This document shows positions 43,993-52,077 of a stretch of DNA of 64,000 nt, one piece after another (the stretch's first letter is position 1; each line of letters begins with the position of its first letter). The notes below the pieces were generated by a model. That model searched no databases and had not been told where the DNA came from. It worked only from the letters and a program-made list of their open reading frames with translations. This DNA comes from CAZVBV01 sp964509975 (GTDB lineage Bacteria; Patescibacteriota; Gracilibacteria; UBA4473), in the NCBI GenBank assembly GCA_964509975.1, contig CAZDZO010000003.1:18283-82282 (forward strand), given 5' to 3'. The position numbers were made by a program, and so were the translations under genes.

Positions 43993-44056
43993 TCCTTCGC
44001 ATCAAAACTGGAAAGATGTCCCCTTTGAAGTGGAGAAGAAAAACGAGAAAAAATAA
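43991..44056 (+). pseudogene. Duplicated 3' end of the upstream gene
   Basis: In frame this reads IPSHQNWKDVPFEVEKKNEK-like codons (from ATTCCTTCGCATCAAAACTGG) to TAA, repeating the last 20 or so codons of the gene ending at 43818 with several substitutions. It is a fragment left by a tandem duplication that included the structured element. The stretch from 44057 to 44186 holds only hairpins (for example AACTTATTGC/GCAATAAGTT at 44121-44143). Confidence 0.7.
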
Positions 44057-44186
44057 GTGCTCTCTAATGGAGAACCCCCTCCCTCATCCTCTAATTTAGT
44101 TAGAGGATCCAGTTGGAACGCAACTTATTGCTAAGCAATAAGTTCTCTTTATTGACTGGGTTCCTGCTTTCGCAGGAATGAGGGGG

Positions 44187-44747
44187 TTACTCCCACATCC
44201 CCACCTCCTCCTCTTTGGCTTGCGCGGCGTAACACCGAAACTCTTCTTTCCGTTCAAAAGGGAAATAAAAGTATCCTTTCGCATACCCCGTACGAAGAAG
44301 TTCTGCATTTACATCTACTCCTGATTCCGTGAATATATACGCCAACCGCCGTCCATATTTATCTAATTCGTCTCCCTCTGGATCAGAGAGCAAACATATT
44401 CTCTTGGATTCAGACAACAATTCTTTCGTCTTCTCTGACGCCTCTGGTCCGAACTTCTGAAGGGGTTTACGCGGGTCTTTGGTCTCTGGAGTATCAATTC
44501 CGATAAATCGTACTCGAACGTTGTCTGCAATGATCAGCGTGTCTCCATCCACCACTCGTTCCAACTCTGTCCATTGGCAATCTTTGTCGAAGTGATCATT
44601 TTTGAAGGTGAACTCCCTTGAACACATTTCTTGTTCAATCTTTTCTTCTTTCGGAATAAAATCAAACAAATTTGCTGGTCTGTCAGGCAGGACTGAACTG
44701 CAGGCGGTGAGAAGAAGAAGGATGAGAACAATTATGATTCTTTTCAT
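44187..44747 (-). CDS. Staphylococcal nuclease-like (SNase) lipoprotein
   Basis: A 186-residue lipoprotein (MKRIIIVLILLLLTAC) with an SNase/thermonuclease domain: RVVDGDTLIIADNVRVRFIGIDTPET, KTKELLSESKRICL, DKYGRRLAYIF and NAELLRTGYAKGYFYFPFERKEEF. The calcium- and catalysis-associated Asp, Arg and Glu positions look present. A surface-anchored nuclease could supply nucleotides to a cell with limited synthesis, or act in uptake of DNA. A copy of the 21-bp motif sits inside (44618-44638). It is last in the run of minus-strand genes beginning with pdxS. Confidence 0.88.
   Translation of the reverse strand: MKRIIIVLILLLLTACSSVLPDRPANLFDFIPKEEKIEQEMCSREFTFKNDHFDKDCQWTELERVVDGDTLIIADNVRVRFIGIDTPETKDPRKPLQKFGPEASEKTKELLSESKRICLLSDPEGDELDKYGRRLAYIFTESGVDVNAELLRTGYAKGYFYFPFERKEEFRCYAAQAKEEEVGMWE
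44618..44638 (+). repeat. 21-bp dispersed motif, copy 6 (in SNase gene)
   Basis: TTGAACA, spacer CATTTCT, TGTTCAA. Here it is read in a different frame (IEQEMCS) from the other genic copies. Confidence 0.85.
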
Positions 44748-44753
44748 TTCTGT

Positions 44754-44787
44754 TCTCCCCCTGTTAAGGGGGAGCTAGAGGGGGTTT
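44754..44787. repeat. CTCCCCC-TGTTAAG-GGGGAG hairpin repeat
   Basis: Near-identical to 40095-40128. It overlaps the stop codon of the cysteine-rich gene that ends at 44786. Confidence 0.6.
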
Positions 44788-46435
44788 ATTCAATAGCTTC
44801 TTGATAACATTTTTCACACACAACTTTTTCCGGACGATCAGAAGCGAAAGACGTCTGAATAGTTGTTGAACATTCCTCACACGTTCGAGAAAAAAGCTGT
44901 CGTGGGTTACGCAATTTCACTCGATCCGAATTTCGACAGTCGGGACATTTTCGCGGAATGGGAAGACTCATTTTTCGATAAAATTTCAGTTCTTCTTTTT
45001 GAATAGCGTAGTTTTTCTGACATATCGTGCAGGCGAGTACTTCCTTGCAGATCGTATCCTCTGTGTTTTGGATTGAATCTGGAAGAGTGGAAAGCGTTGC
45101 TGGTTGATAATCTTTTTTCTCTAGCTGCTTCCATTTAAATCCCCGCTTGAGCGCTTCTTCTTTGGTCAGTGGAAAGTATTCATTCGCCAAGGTCTCATTG
45201 TATCCGAAAGCCGACATAGAGCCTGGATAAAACTCTCCCCATTCCCCTGTCTCTTTCATGTGCGCGATAATTTTTTCACGAAGCGTTTCAAATTCATCCT
45301 TGGTGTACTGTTTATTGAGGATGCAGTACTGCGCCTTCTTGAGCCCCACACAACCAAACAAGTCGTGCGATCCATTTACACAAAAGAAACAATACGCTGA
45401 ATTGTGCGGACCATCACTCACCCATGCAATAAATTTTGAATTATTAAGCTTGTCTCCTGAAATACATTCATACGTGTGGTTATGACGTGCAACCGCATAG
45501 GCGTCCATTACGTTTTCATTTTTTCGAGGGGCATACCAGACATATTTTCCTTCATCCATCCCGTACACATCGAAACATTCTTGTGCGTTTTTGGATTTAA
45601 AAATGTAGTTTCCCGTGCAATTTTCTGATTGCAGGATTTGCGCATAGCGGTGCGGAAATTTGAGACAGAATTTTGTGAAATGATCCCGCAATCCTCCCAG
45701 TGCATCGAAAGAATGCAAATTGAGATCCGCTATTTTTTTACGATAGGCTTCCTCTGACAATGGTTCATTGAGGAAGTGAAATTTTTTATTCCGCAGATTC
45801 ACACACCCGAAACAGTCATGGCACCCAATACAATCTTTGAGAAACCAACTCCCTGAGCACCCCTGGCAATTTTGTAGAAACGCACAGTCAAAACATCGTT
45901 CACAATCGGTGAGTTCATAACACAGCTCACAGTGCAGAGCCGCGGTAGAGTCGAGAACATTGGTGCAATTATCTGAAATCCAGTTGTAGTGACTGTCTTC
46001 TGATTCATCTGTGCAGAAATTCAAATAGCAGTTTTTATTATTGAAACAACAGTGATTATATTCTGAGTTTTCGCTGTGAAAATTCCACAAAGCCATGTGG
46101 GGCACTTCTTTTTGGAGTTCCTGAAATTGTTCAAAGAAAGGGCGTGAGAAATCAAAGTCTCGTCCATTTTTCTTCCCGTCCCAAGTATCTCCCCACCAAC
46201 ATTTATCACATCCTACCGGAATCTGTGACTCGGAAGAAAAAATCGTAATAGTGGCTTTATTGCAGACTGAACACGGTTTTCGATACAAACACCGTTCATT
46301 TCGATGCGCCAATCGACGACGCATCCGTTCTTCTGGACAGAGTGTTGGAGCGGGTACGCCCATCTTTTCGTAGAATTCGAGATCCTTATCGGTAATCTCA
46401 AACTCCACACCAGAAACCGCACAGTTCTTTTTCAT
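44786..46435 (-). CDS. Cysteine-rich zinc-module protein, paralogue A
   Basis: A 549-residue soluble protein with about 40 cysteines counted by eye. The N-terminus (about residues 5-80: VSGVEFEITDKDLEFYEKMGVPAPTLCPEER, CSVC, CDKC) and C-terminus (about residues 465-549: CTICQKNYAIQKEELKFYRKMSLPIPRKCPDCR, CEEC, CEKC) resemble each other and the zf-trcl-type zinc ribbon. The centre (about residues 120-215) is a dense CxxC array ending in SWFLKDCIGCHDCFGCVNLRNK; a second block near residue 375 ends LFGCVGLKKAQYCILNKQYTKDEF. There is no signal peptide. Its ATG overlaps the stop of paralogue B by 4 bases. The fold is probably metal-rich; no function is known to me. Confidence 0.75.
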   Translation of the reverse strand: MKKNCAVSGVEFEITDKDLEFYEKMGVPAPTLCPEERMRRRLAHRNERCLYRKPCSVCNKATITIFSSESQIPVGCDKCWWGDTWDGKKNGRDFDFSRPFFEQFQELQKEVPHMALWNFHSENSEYNHCCFNNKNCYLNFCTDESEDSHYNWISDNCTNVLDSTAALHCELCYELTDCERCFDCAFLQNCQGCSGSWFLKDCIGCHDCFGCVNLRNKKFHFLNEPLSEEAYRKKIADLNLHSFDALGGLRDHFTKFCLKFPHRYAQILQSENCTGNYIFKSKNAQECFDVYGMDEGKYVWYAPRKNENVMDAYAVARHNHTYECISGDKLNNSKFIAWVSDGPHNSAYCFFCVNGSHDLFGCVGLKKAQYCILNKQYTKDEFETLREKIIAHMKETGEWGEFYPGSMSAFGYNETLANEYFPLTKEEALKRGFKWKQLEKKDYQPATLSTLPDSIQNTEDTICKEVLACTICQKNYAIQKEELKFYRKMSLPIPRKCPDCRNSDRVKLRNPRQLFSRTCEECSTTIQTSFASDRPEKVVCEKCYQEAIE

Positions 46436-48081
46436 TTTACGAGATCAAGATAACATTTTTCACAGTAGACCTGTTCTTTTTTTTCTGGAGCAAAGGTTGT
46501 TTTCATGGACACCGAACACTTATCACAATTGCGTTCAAAGAGTTTCTGGGGATTGCGAATTGCCATACGATCCGCGTGTCGACAATCAAAGCACCTGCAG
46601 GGAATCGGGAGTTTCATCTTTTGATAAAACTTAAATTCCGCGGGTTGAATTTTATAATTTTTGGAACAATTCTCACAGGCCAAAACTTCATCACAAATAG
46701 TATCCCGAACATCATGAATTGAGTCTGGGATGACCGAAAGTGTCGCTGGTTTGTAATCGACTTTTTCCGCTTCTCTCCACTGCCAATCGCGTTTAATTAC
46801 CTCTTCTTTTGATAACGGATGATAGCCTTGTGCGTCCGATTCGTTGTAGCCAAAGGGAGTAAGTTCGGCGGGAAAGAACTCTCCCCACTCCCCTGTTTTT
46901 TTCATATGTTCAATAATTTTTTCACGAAGCGAGAAATAGTCGTCTTTTGAATATTGTTTATTCAAGATGCAGTAATTTTTCCGCTGCAAAGAAATACAAC
47001 CAAACAAATCTCCACTGCCTCGACAATTATCAGAGCAGGCAATATTTTTACAATTCCAGCACCACGAAGAAAACACCACCATGTACGAACTATCGGGCGT
47101 AATACAATCACAGCACCACTGTGGAGCCCCTGTTTGGACGATATCATAGCAATGCTTTGGGGACTCTATTCGATCCACGAACTTACTTTCTTCTCCATTG
47201 ATTGTGTTGAATCCAAGCGTGTTTTTACAATTATATAAATGATCTCCATCGCACCCCGTGGTATTGAAAAATTGCGCATGTCGGTGTGGAAACTTTTGGA
47301 CAAATTTAACGAAATTCTCTCGCATTCCATCGAGATTGGAATGTTTATAAAGTTCTAAATCTTCCACTTTCTTTTTAAATTCTTCCGGTGTGCATTTCTC
47401 ATTGAGAAAGTAATACTCTTTGTTTCGCAGATTCACACACCCAAAACAATTCGAGCATCCGATACAATCTTTGAGAAACCAACTATCGTGGCAGTTCTGA
47501 CAATCCTGCAAGAAAGCACAATTATAAAGGCGCTGAGAATCAACACATTCATAGCAGAGCTCACTCTCTGTAATCACAGACCGACAATCCATCACGTCAC
47601 GCACACGATTACAATCGACCGAGTAAAATGAATCTTTGATAAACCAACTTCCAATCACCAAGTAACAATTCTGACCATTGGAAAAATCCTGACAGTACTC
47701 ACAATTCTCACTCTTCGTACCATTATCATTAATAATAGAAATTTGTGGAACTTCGTCATAGAGCTCTTTAAATTGTTCAAAGAACGGACGCGAGAAATCA
47801 AAGTCCCGACCATATTTGGTAGCATCGAACTCATTCCCAAACCAACACTTGTTGCAGTACACAGGAAAATTGGCATCTTTGTGATGAATCGCAATGATGT
47901 TTTTTTTACAGGAATCACAGGTCCGTTTGTAGAGACTCCGTTCGTTTCGCCACATGAGTCTTCGACGTTCCCGCTCATCAGGACAGAGCGTGGGAATGGG
48001 AATTCCCATCTTTTCATAATAAGCGACATCACCATCAGTGATTTCGAATTCTACTCCAGAGACGGTACAGGTTTTTATCAT
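46432..48081 (-). CDS. Cysteine-rich zinc-module protein, paralogue B
   Basis: Also 549 residues, about 43 cysteines counted by eye. It shares the full plan of paralogue A: N-terminal module (MIKTCTVSGVEFEITDGDVAYYEKMGIPIPTLCPDERERRRL, CDSC, CNKC), GRDFDFSRPFFEQFKELYDEVPQ, the central array ending SWFLKDCIGCSNCFGCVNLRNKEYYFLNE, then LFGCISLQRKNYCILNKQYSKDDY, HMKKTGEWGEFFP and the C-terminal zf-trcl-like module. Start and stop overlap the neighbouring genes by 4 bases (ATGA) on both sides, so DUF559, B and A are translationally coupled. Confidence 0.75.
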   Translation of the reverse strand: MIKTCTVSGVEFEITDGDVAYYEKMGIPIPTLCPDERERRRLMWRNERSLYKRTCDSCKKNIIAIHHKDANFPVYCNKCWFGNEFDATKYGRDFDFSRPFFEQFKELYDEVPQISIINDNGTKSENCEYCQDFSNGQNCYLVIGSWFIKDSFYSVDCNRVRDVMDCRSVITESELCYECVDSQRLYNCAFLQDCQNCHDSWFLKDCIGCSNCFGCVNLRNKEYYFLNEKCTPEEFKKKVEDLELYKHSNLDGMRENFVKFVQKFPHRHAQFFNTTGCDGDHLYNCKNTLGFNTINGEESKFVDRIESPKHCYDIVQTGAPQWCCDCITPDSSYMVVFSSWCWNCKNIACSDNCRGSGDLFGCISLQRKNYCILNKQYSKDDYFSLREKIIEHMKKTGEWGEFFPAELTPFGYNESDAQGYHPLSKEEVIKRDWQWREAEKVDYKPATLSVIPDSIHDVRDTICDEVLACENCSKNYKIQPAEFKFYQKMKLPIPCRCFDCRHADRMAIRNPQKLFERNCDKCSVSMKTTFAPEKKEQVYCEKCYLDLVK

Positions 48082-48533
48082 TCTAATTCTTTTTTCCGTT
48101 TACGAATCTGTTCTAACAAATCGTCATAAACGCTTTCTAAATTATTTATAACATCTTTATTTTTATAGCGAATCACTTTGAGTTCATAATTTTCTAACAC
48201 ATCTGTTCTAATGTCATCGCATTCTTCCTGTCCATCATGAGAATCCCCATCAATTTCTATAACTAACTTTAATTCTGCACAATAAAAATCAACGATATAG
48301 TTATCGATAGGACGTTGTCTCAGAAAATTTAGTCTTTTTAACTTTTTACTGCCTAAAACCTCAAACCACATTCTTTGTTCTGGTTTTGTCATATCCTTTC
48401 TTAATTCTCGCGCTCTTTCTTTAAGTTTTGGATTGTAAGGTAATCGATGATGAGGTTCAATAATACTCCCCCCTAGCCCCCCTCCATGAGGGGGGAAAAC
48501 TTTGCCTTGGTGAAGTTGGGGGGAGTTTTCCAT
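48078..48533 (-). CDS. DUF559 endonuclease-like protein
   Basis: A 151-residue protein. The core (about residues 31-150) is DUF559, related to Vsr/very-short-patch-type PD-(D/E)XK nucleases: LPYNPKLKERARELRKDMTKPEQRMWFEVL, LRQRPIDNYIVDFYCAELKLVIEIDGDSHD and ELKVIRYKNKDVINNLESV. The Asp of IVDFYC and Glu of IEIDGD are the expected active-site acids. The first 30 residues are encoded by a GGGGG-rich hairpin repeat (48465-48500) and may be a recent extension. It is inserted between cysteine-rich paralogues C and B and overlaps B by 4 bases. Confidence 0.85.
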   Translation of the reverse strand: MENSPQLHQGKVFPPHGGGLGGSIIEPHHRLPYNPKLKERARELRKDMTKPEQRMWFEVLGSKKLKRLNFLRQRPIDNYIVDFYCAELKLVIEIDGDSHDGQEECDDIRTDVLENYELKVIRYKNKDVINNLESVYDDLLEQIRKRKKELE

Positions 48534-48534
48534 A

Positions 48535-50199
48535 TTAATTTACGGCTTCGAGGTAACACGGTTCACAATAAATGGTCTCCTCACTCTCTGGGGGAAAGGG
48601 AGACCGCACGCTCGCCGAACACTTCTCGCAGTTTTGATCATAGAGATTGCGAGGATTTCGAAGGCTCATCCGCGCCCCGTATCGACAATCAGGACACTGA
48701 ATCGGGATCGGCAGTTTCATTTTTCGATAAAGACTCAGCTCCAACGGCTGAAGTCGGTAGTTTTTGGAACAAGTATCACAAGCGAGAGCCGCCTGAAGAA
48801 TATCATCCTTCACTGCCTCAATTTTATCGGGGACAACGTATGTCTGAGGATTTGTTTCACGATCCACGTCTTCTCCCCACCTCCATCCTTTCTCAAGAAC
48901 CTCTTCTCGAATCAGTGGGAAGTAACCGTGGGCTACCGAGTCGTTGTACGAGAATGGTGAGATTTCTATTGGAAAGAATTGCCCCCAGTCCCCTGCTTTT
49001 TGCATAGAGTGAATGATACGGGCGACTTCTTTTTCGTATTCTTCTTTTTTATATTCTTTATTAAAAATGCAGTACTGCTTGTTCCGCAGTCCTACACATC
49101 CAAAGCAGTTTTTACACGAGAAACACTGCTCGCAGTACCAAAGATCCGAACTATAAAAAACATACAAACAAAAATGACAATTGAATGTTTTCATGGTTCC
49201 CAATGTCTCGTATGAAACTCGCGAAGCATCATACATATTGGAACAATCAATCAGGTCTTTTGTTTCCACTCCCAATTGAACATGCGCACAATCTTCTGCG
49301 TGCATCATGTCATAGCAATTCTGACAATTTTTTGAATTGGTTATAAAGTCCCCCGTACAATTTTCAGTATTTATCACATTCGCATATTTGTAGATTCGTT
49401 TTTTTCTCAAATCATTAAAGAGTTCTTTCGCTTTTTGGATGTGTTTATGATCGGACAAAAAATCCGAAACTCGTTTCTCGTACTCCTCTCGTGGAAGCTT
49501 CTCATTCATAAAGTGGTATTCTTTTTTCACAAGATTCGTACAGAGGAAGCAATGATGACAGCCTCGGCAATCATCACAGAACCAGCAATCGTGACATCCC
49601 TGAGAGTAATAAACCCATTTACAGTCGTAACACTTTTCCACACTAAAACACTCGTACAAGAGCTCTGACCGGTATGCAAAAGATGAATCAATGGCACTCG
49701 TACAATGTTGGAGTAATTTTCCGTACAAACAGTCTTCACAGAAATCTGACGAATTTACCAAGAAACAATTCTTTGATTCTCCAATAGAGGTCGCGTACGG
49801 ACAGTTTTCATTATTGATGGCCACAAGCGCCGCATAGGGCACCTCTTTTTGCAGTTCGTGATATTGGGCAAAGAAAGATTTCGTATCATCAAAATCACGC
49901 CCAAAATTCATCGCGTCCCAACTGTCAGAAAACCATTCTTCGCGCGGACACACCTTGAGTCCTGAGTCAGGACGATATACAGCGAGAAGAGACTTACCGG
50001 AAAATGAGTTTTTATTGCGAAACAAAAACTGCTCATTCCGGTGCGCTACTCTTCGTCGAGCCCGTTCTTTGGGTGACAATGTTGGGAGTGGAATTTCAAA
50101 CGTTTCCCCCCCAAAGGTCGGCGTAATGCGCTTCAAAAAATCCTGCTCAAAATTAGTGATCTCGAATTCATTTCCGCTCACGGTACAAGTGGATTTTAT
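48535..50199 (-). CDS. Cysteine-rich zinc-module protein, paralogue C
   Basis: About 549-554 residues with about 37 cysteines. It shares the central array (CHDCWFCDDCRGCHHCFLC), CFGCVGLRNKQYCIFNKEY, AGDWGQFFPIEISPFSYNDSVAHGYFPL and the C-terminal zinc module (CDTCSKNYRLQPLELSLYRKMKLPIPIQCPDCR, CEKC, CEPC). The N-terminal module has lost most metal ligands: TLSPKER for TLCPEER and SFSG for CxxC. The family's conserved start K-x-C-x-V-S-G is encoded from an ATA at 50199, overlapping the pdxT stop; the first standard start is the GTG at 50181, which would remove the conserved cysteine. I extended to 50199 with reservation. Confidence 0.65.
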   Translation of the reverse strand: MKSTCTVSGNEFEITNFEQDFLKRITPTFGGETFEIPLPTLSPKERARRRVAHRNEQFLFRNKNSFSGKSLLAVYRPDSGLKVCPREEWFSDSWDAMNFGRDFDDTKSFFAQYHELQKEVPYAALVAINNENCPYATSIGESKNCFLVNSSDFCEDCLYGKLLQHCTSAIDSSFAYRSELLYECFSVEKCYDCKWVYYSQGCHDCWFCDDCRGCHHCFLCTNLVKKEYHFMNEKLPREEYEKRVSDFLSDHKHIQKAKELFNDLRKKRIYKYANVINTENCTGDFITNSKNCQNCYDMMHAEDCAHVQLGVETKDLIDCSNMYDASRVSYETLGTMKTFNCHFCLYVFYSSDLWYCEQCFSCKNCFGCVGLRNKQYCIFNKEYKKEEYEKEVARIIHSMQKAGDWGQFFPIEISPFSYNDSVAHGYFPLIREEVLEKGWRWGEDVDRETNPQTYVVPDKIEAVKDDILQAALACDTCSKNYRLQPLELSLYRKMKLPIPIQCPDCRYGARMSLRNPRNLYDQNCEKCSASVRSPFPPESEETIYCEPCYLEAVN

Positions 50200-50738
50200 C
50201 GCCCCAAAAAATACTCATGAATGCGAGTTTCTGCAAGTATTTCTGGATGAAACGTAGCGAGAAGAAAATTTCTATCTTCAACTAAAACTGGTTCATCTTT
50301 GTGATATGCCAAAACTTTTGGTTCTCCTCTCTCTCTGGGAGAGGAGTTAGAGGTGAGGGGCTCAATACGAGGCGCACGAATAAACACGCCTTTCAAATTC
50401 TTAAATTTAGGTGAAGTCAGATCGGTTGTGAAGGACTCCTGTTGTGCTCCATACGCATTCCGATCGATGACAATATTTGCTCCAAATTTCTCGCAGAGGA
50501 TAGCTCCCGCACACGTGCCGAATATCTTTAGATTCTTTGCATTCACAATCTCTTCCCACATATTGAATTCCTTCAACAATTTCTCCATGGTCCCACTCTC
50601 ACCTCCGGGGATAATCAGGTGCGTGAGATTCTTTAAGTCCTGAAGAGAGCGTACCCACCTGTATTCTACTTCAAGTAGATCGAGCACTTCTCCGTGCTCT
50701 GCAAAGGATCCTTGTAATGCCAGAACCCCTATTTTCAT
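50196..50738 (-). CDS. pdxT: Pyridoxal 5'-phosphate synthase glutaminase subunit
   Basis: PdxT releases ammonia from glutamine and passes it to PdxS for vitamin B6 synthesis. The 180-residue protein has GVLALQGSFAEH, the GGES motif (IIPGGESGTMEKLL), the nucleophile motif GTCAGAILC and the His/Glu pair in TFHPEI. A stretch PLTSNSSPRERGEPKV (about residues 123-138) is longer than expected and is encoded by a CTCTCC/GGAGAG repeat (50324-50360). It lies 205 bases downstream of pdxS. Confidence 0.93.
   Translation of the reverse strand: MKIGVLALQGSFAEHGEVLDLLEVEYRWVRSLQDLKNLTHLIIPGGESGTMEKLLKEFNMWEEIVNAKNLKIFGTCAGAILCEKFGANIVIDRNAYGAQQESFTTDLTSPKFKNLKGVFIRAPRIEPLTSNSSPRERGEPKVLAYHKDEPVLVEDRNFLLATFHPEILAETRIHEYFLGR
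50324..50360. repeat. CTCTCC/GGAGAG repeat inside pdxT
   Basis: CTCCTCTCTCT, GGGAGAGGAG, TTAGAGGTGAGGGG: related in wording to the hairpin repeats at 40095 and 44754. It is in frame and adds about ten residues to PdxT. Confidence 0.5.
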
Positions 50739-50789
50739 GATCTTATAATACCTCTCCTTTCTGTCATTCCAAAATCCCGAAGGGATATT

Positions 50790-50865
50790 TGGAATCCATT
50801 ATCCAACAAAAATATGTAAAAAATTAATTTCTATAAATATATGATCACTCCATAATGGATCCCAG
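50790..50865. repeat. GGAATCCATTAT / ATAATGGATCCC inverted repeat
   Basis: TGGAATCCATTAT at 50790-50802 pairs with CATAATGGATCCCA at 50851-50864 in the 205-base pdxS-pdxT gap. The same pair with the same flanking GAATCCCGAAGGGATAT wording is at 56405-56498. Confidence 0.6.
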
Positions 50866-50943
50866 AGATTCCTCCGGAATTCGGGGATGACAGGGGTATT
50901 TTTTAAAATCGCAAATCGAAAATCGGCAATCGAAAATTTCCCC

Positions 50944-51804
50944 TCATCGTTCTGCGTATTTGGTTTCCAACGTTTCCATTTCATCACCTTTCATGGCTGT
51001 CCCAAGACCGGAAGAAGCTTTGGCGAGAATTTCTGGTTTATCGTAATTCATTGTTGCCTGCACAATAGCCTTCGCCATTTGTTCTGGATTCTCTGATTCA
51101 AAGATTCCTGATCCCACAAACACACCCTCTGCGCCCAACTGCATCATCATGGCTGCATCCGCAGGTGTTGCAATTCCTCCCGCGACAAACGTCACCACAG
51201 GAAGTCTTCGTGTTTCGAATACTTCTTGAACACATTTTTTGTTCACCCTGTATTTTTTCGCTTTCGCTTCGAGATTTTTTTCAGTCAAAGATCCAATCTC
51301 TTTTTGAATCTCCGTCCAGTGTTTCACGGCTTCAACGATATTCCCGGTCCCCGCTTCTCCTTTGGTACGGATCATAGCCGCTCCTTCTTCGAGCCGCCTG
51401 AGTGCTTCTCCAAGATTTCTCGCTCCGCAGACAAAGGGCAGTTTAAAGATTGTTTTTTCAATATGGGCTTCGTTGTCTGCCGGTGTGAGCACTTCTGATT
51501 CGTCGATGAAATCAATATCCAAAGATTCCAGAATTTGTGCTTCCACAAAGTGTCCAATCCGCACTTTCGCCATCACAGGGATTGTCACGGCTTTTTTAAT
51601 TTCAGCAATCATGGTCGGATCTGACATCCGTGCCACACCTCCGTCTTTACGAATTTGCGAAGGAATCCGTTCGAGCGCCATGACCGCAACGGCTCCGGCT
51701 TTCTCGGCGATCTTTGCCTGCTCGACGTTCATAACATCCATAATAACACCGCCCTTAAGCATTTGGGCAAGTCCTGTTTTGAGTTGGTACGTGTTCTTTT
51801 CCAT
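50944..51804 (-). CDS. pdxS: Pyridoxal 5'-phosphate synthase subunit PdxS
   Basis: The synthase subunit that makes pyridoxal phosphate from ribose-5-phosphate, glyceraldehyde-3-phosphate and PdxT-derived ammonia. From the ATG at 51804 (MEKNTYQLKTGLAQMLKGGVIMDV) it has 286 residues, normal size. Signatures: AVMALERIPSQIRKDGGVARMSDP, the catalytic lysine region VMAKVRIGHF, GARNLGEALRRLEEGAAMIRTKGEAGTG and VTFVAGGIATPADAAMMMQLGAEGVFVGSGIF. The 21-bp motif (51226-51246) replaces part of the variable segment before LPVVTF with VNKKCVQ. Structured element copy 3 lies 53 bases upstream. Confidence 0.95.
   Translation of the reverse strand: MEKNTYQLKTGLAQMLKGGVIMDVMNVEQAKIAEKAGAVAVMALERIPSQIRKDGGVARMSDPTMIAEIKKAVTIPVMAKVRIGHFVEAQILESLDIDFIDESEVLTPADNEAHIEKTIFKLPFVCGARNLGEALRRLEEGAAMIRTKGEAGTGNIVEAVKHWTEIQKEIGSLTEKNLEAKAKKYRVNKKCVQEVFETRRLPVVTFVAGGIATPADAAMMMQLGAEGVFVGSGIFESENPEQMAKAIVQATMNYDKPEILAKASSGLGTAMKGDEMETLETKYAER
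51226..51246 (+). repeat. 21-bp dispersed motif, copy 7 (in pdxS)
   Basis: TTGAACA, spacer CATTTTT, TGTTCAC (last base differs). On the coding strand it reads VNKKCVQ, in the same frame as the ruvX, rsmH and FemAB copies. Confidence 0.8.
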
Positions 51805-51856
51805 TGATCCGATTGTATTCAAAAAAAGAGAATTTAAAAGTAAGGAATCAAAAGTT

Positions 51857-52023
51857 GCTATCTCTTGGGGGTTTGGGGACGAGAACTGTTTGAGCGCCAA
51901 CGGGACTCGGTAAAAATGTACTATGCAAAGAGAGCGAGTTTTCTTGTCCCCAAAAGTTTTTGGTTCTTTTTAATTATAAAAAGAACAACCCTGCCGATAT
52001 CCATGTTCAATAAAAGAAGGGAT
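51857..52023 (+). repeat. Structured dispersed element, copy 3
   Basis: Outer stem TTTGGGGACGAGAAC with GTTTTCTTGTCCCCAAA, then GTTCTTTTTA-ATTA-TAAAAAGAAC. Relative to copies 1 and 2, a G-C pair in the outer stem has become C-G, preserving pairing. Confidence 0.75.
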
Positions 52024-52077
52024 TCCTCCGTGGAACCTGCCCTCGAGGAATCGGGGGGTCGGAATGACAAAGCGGAA

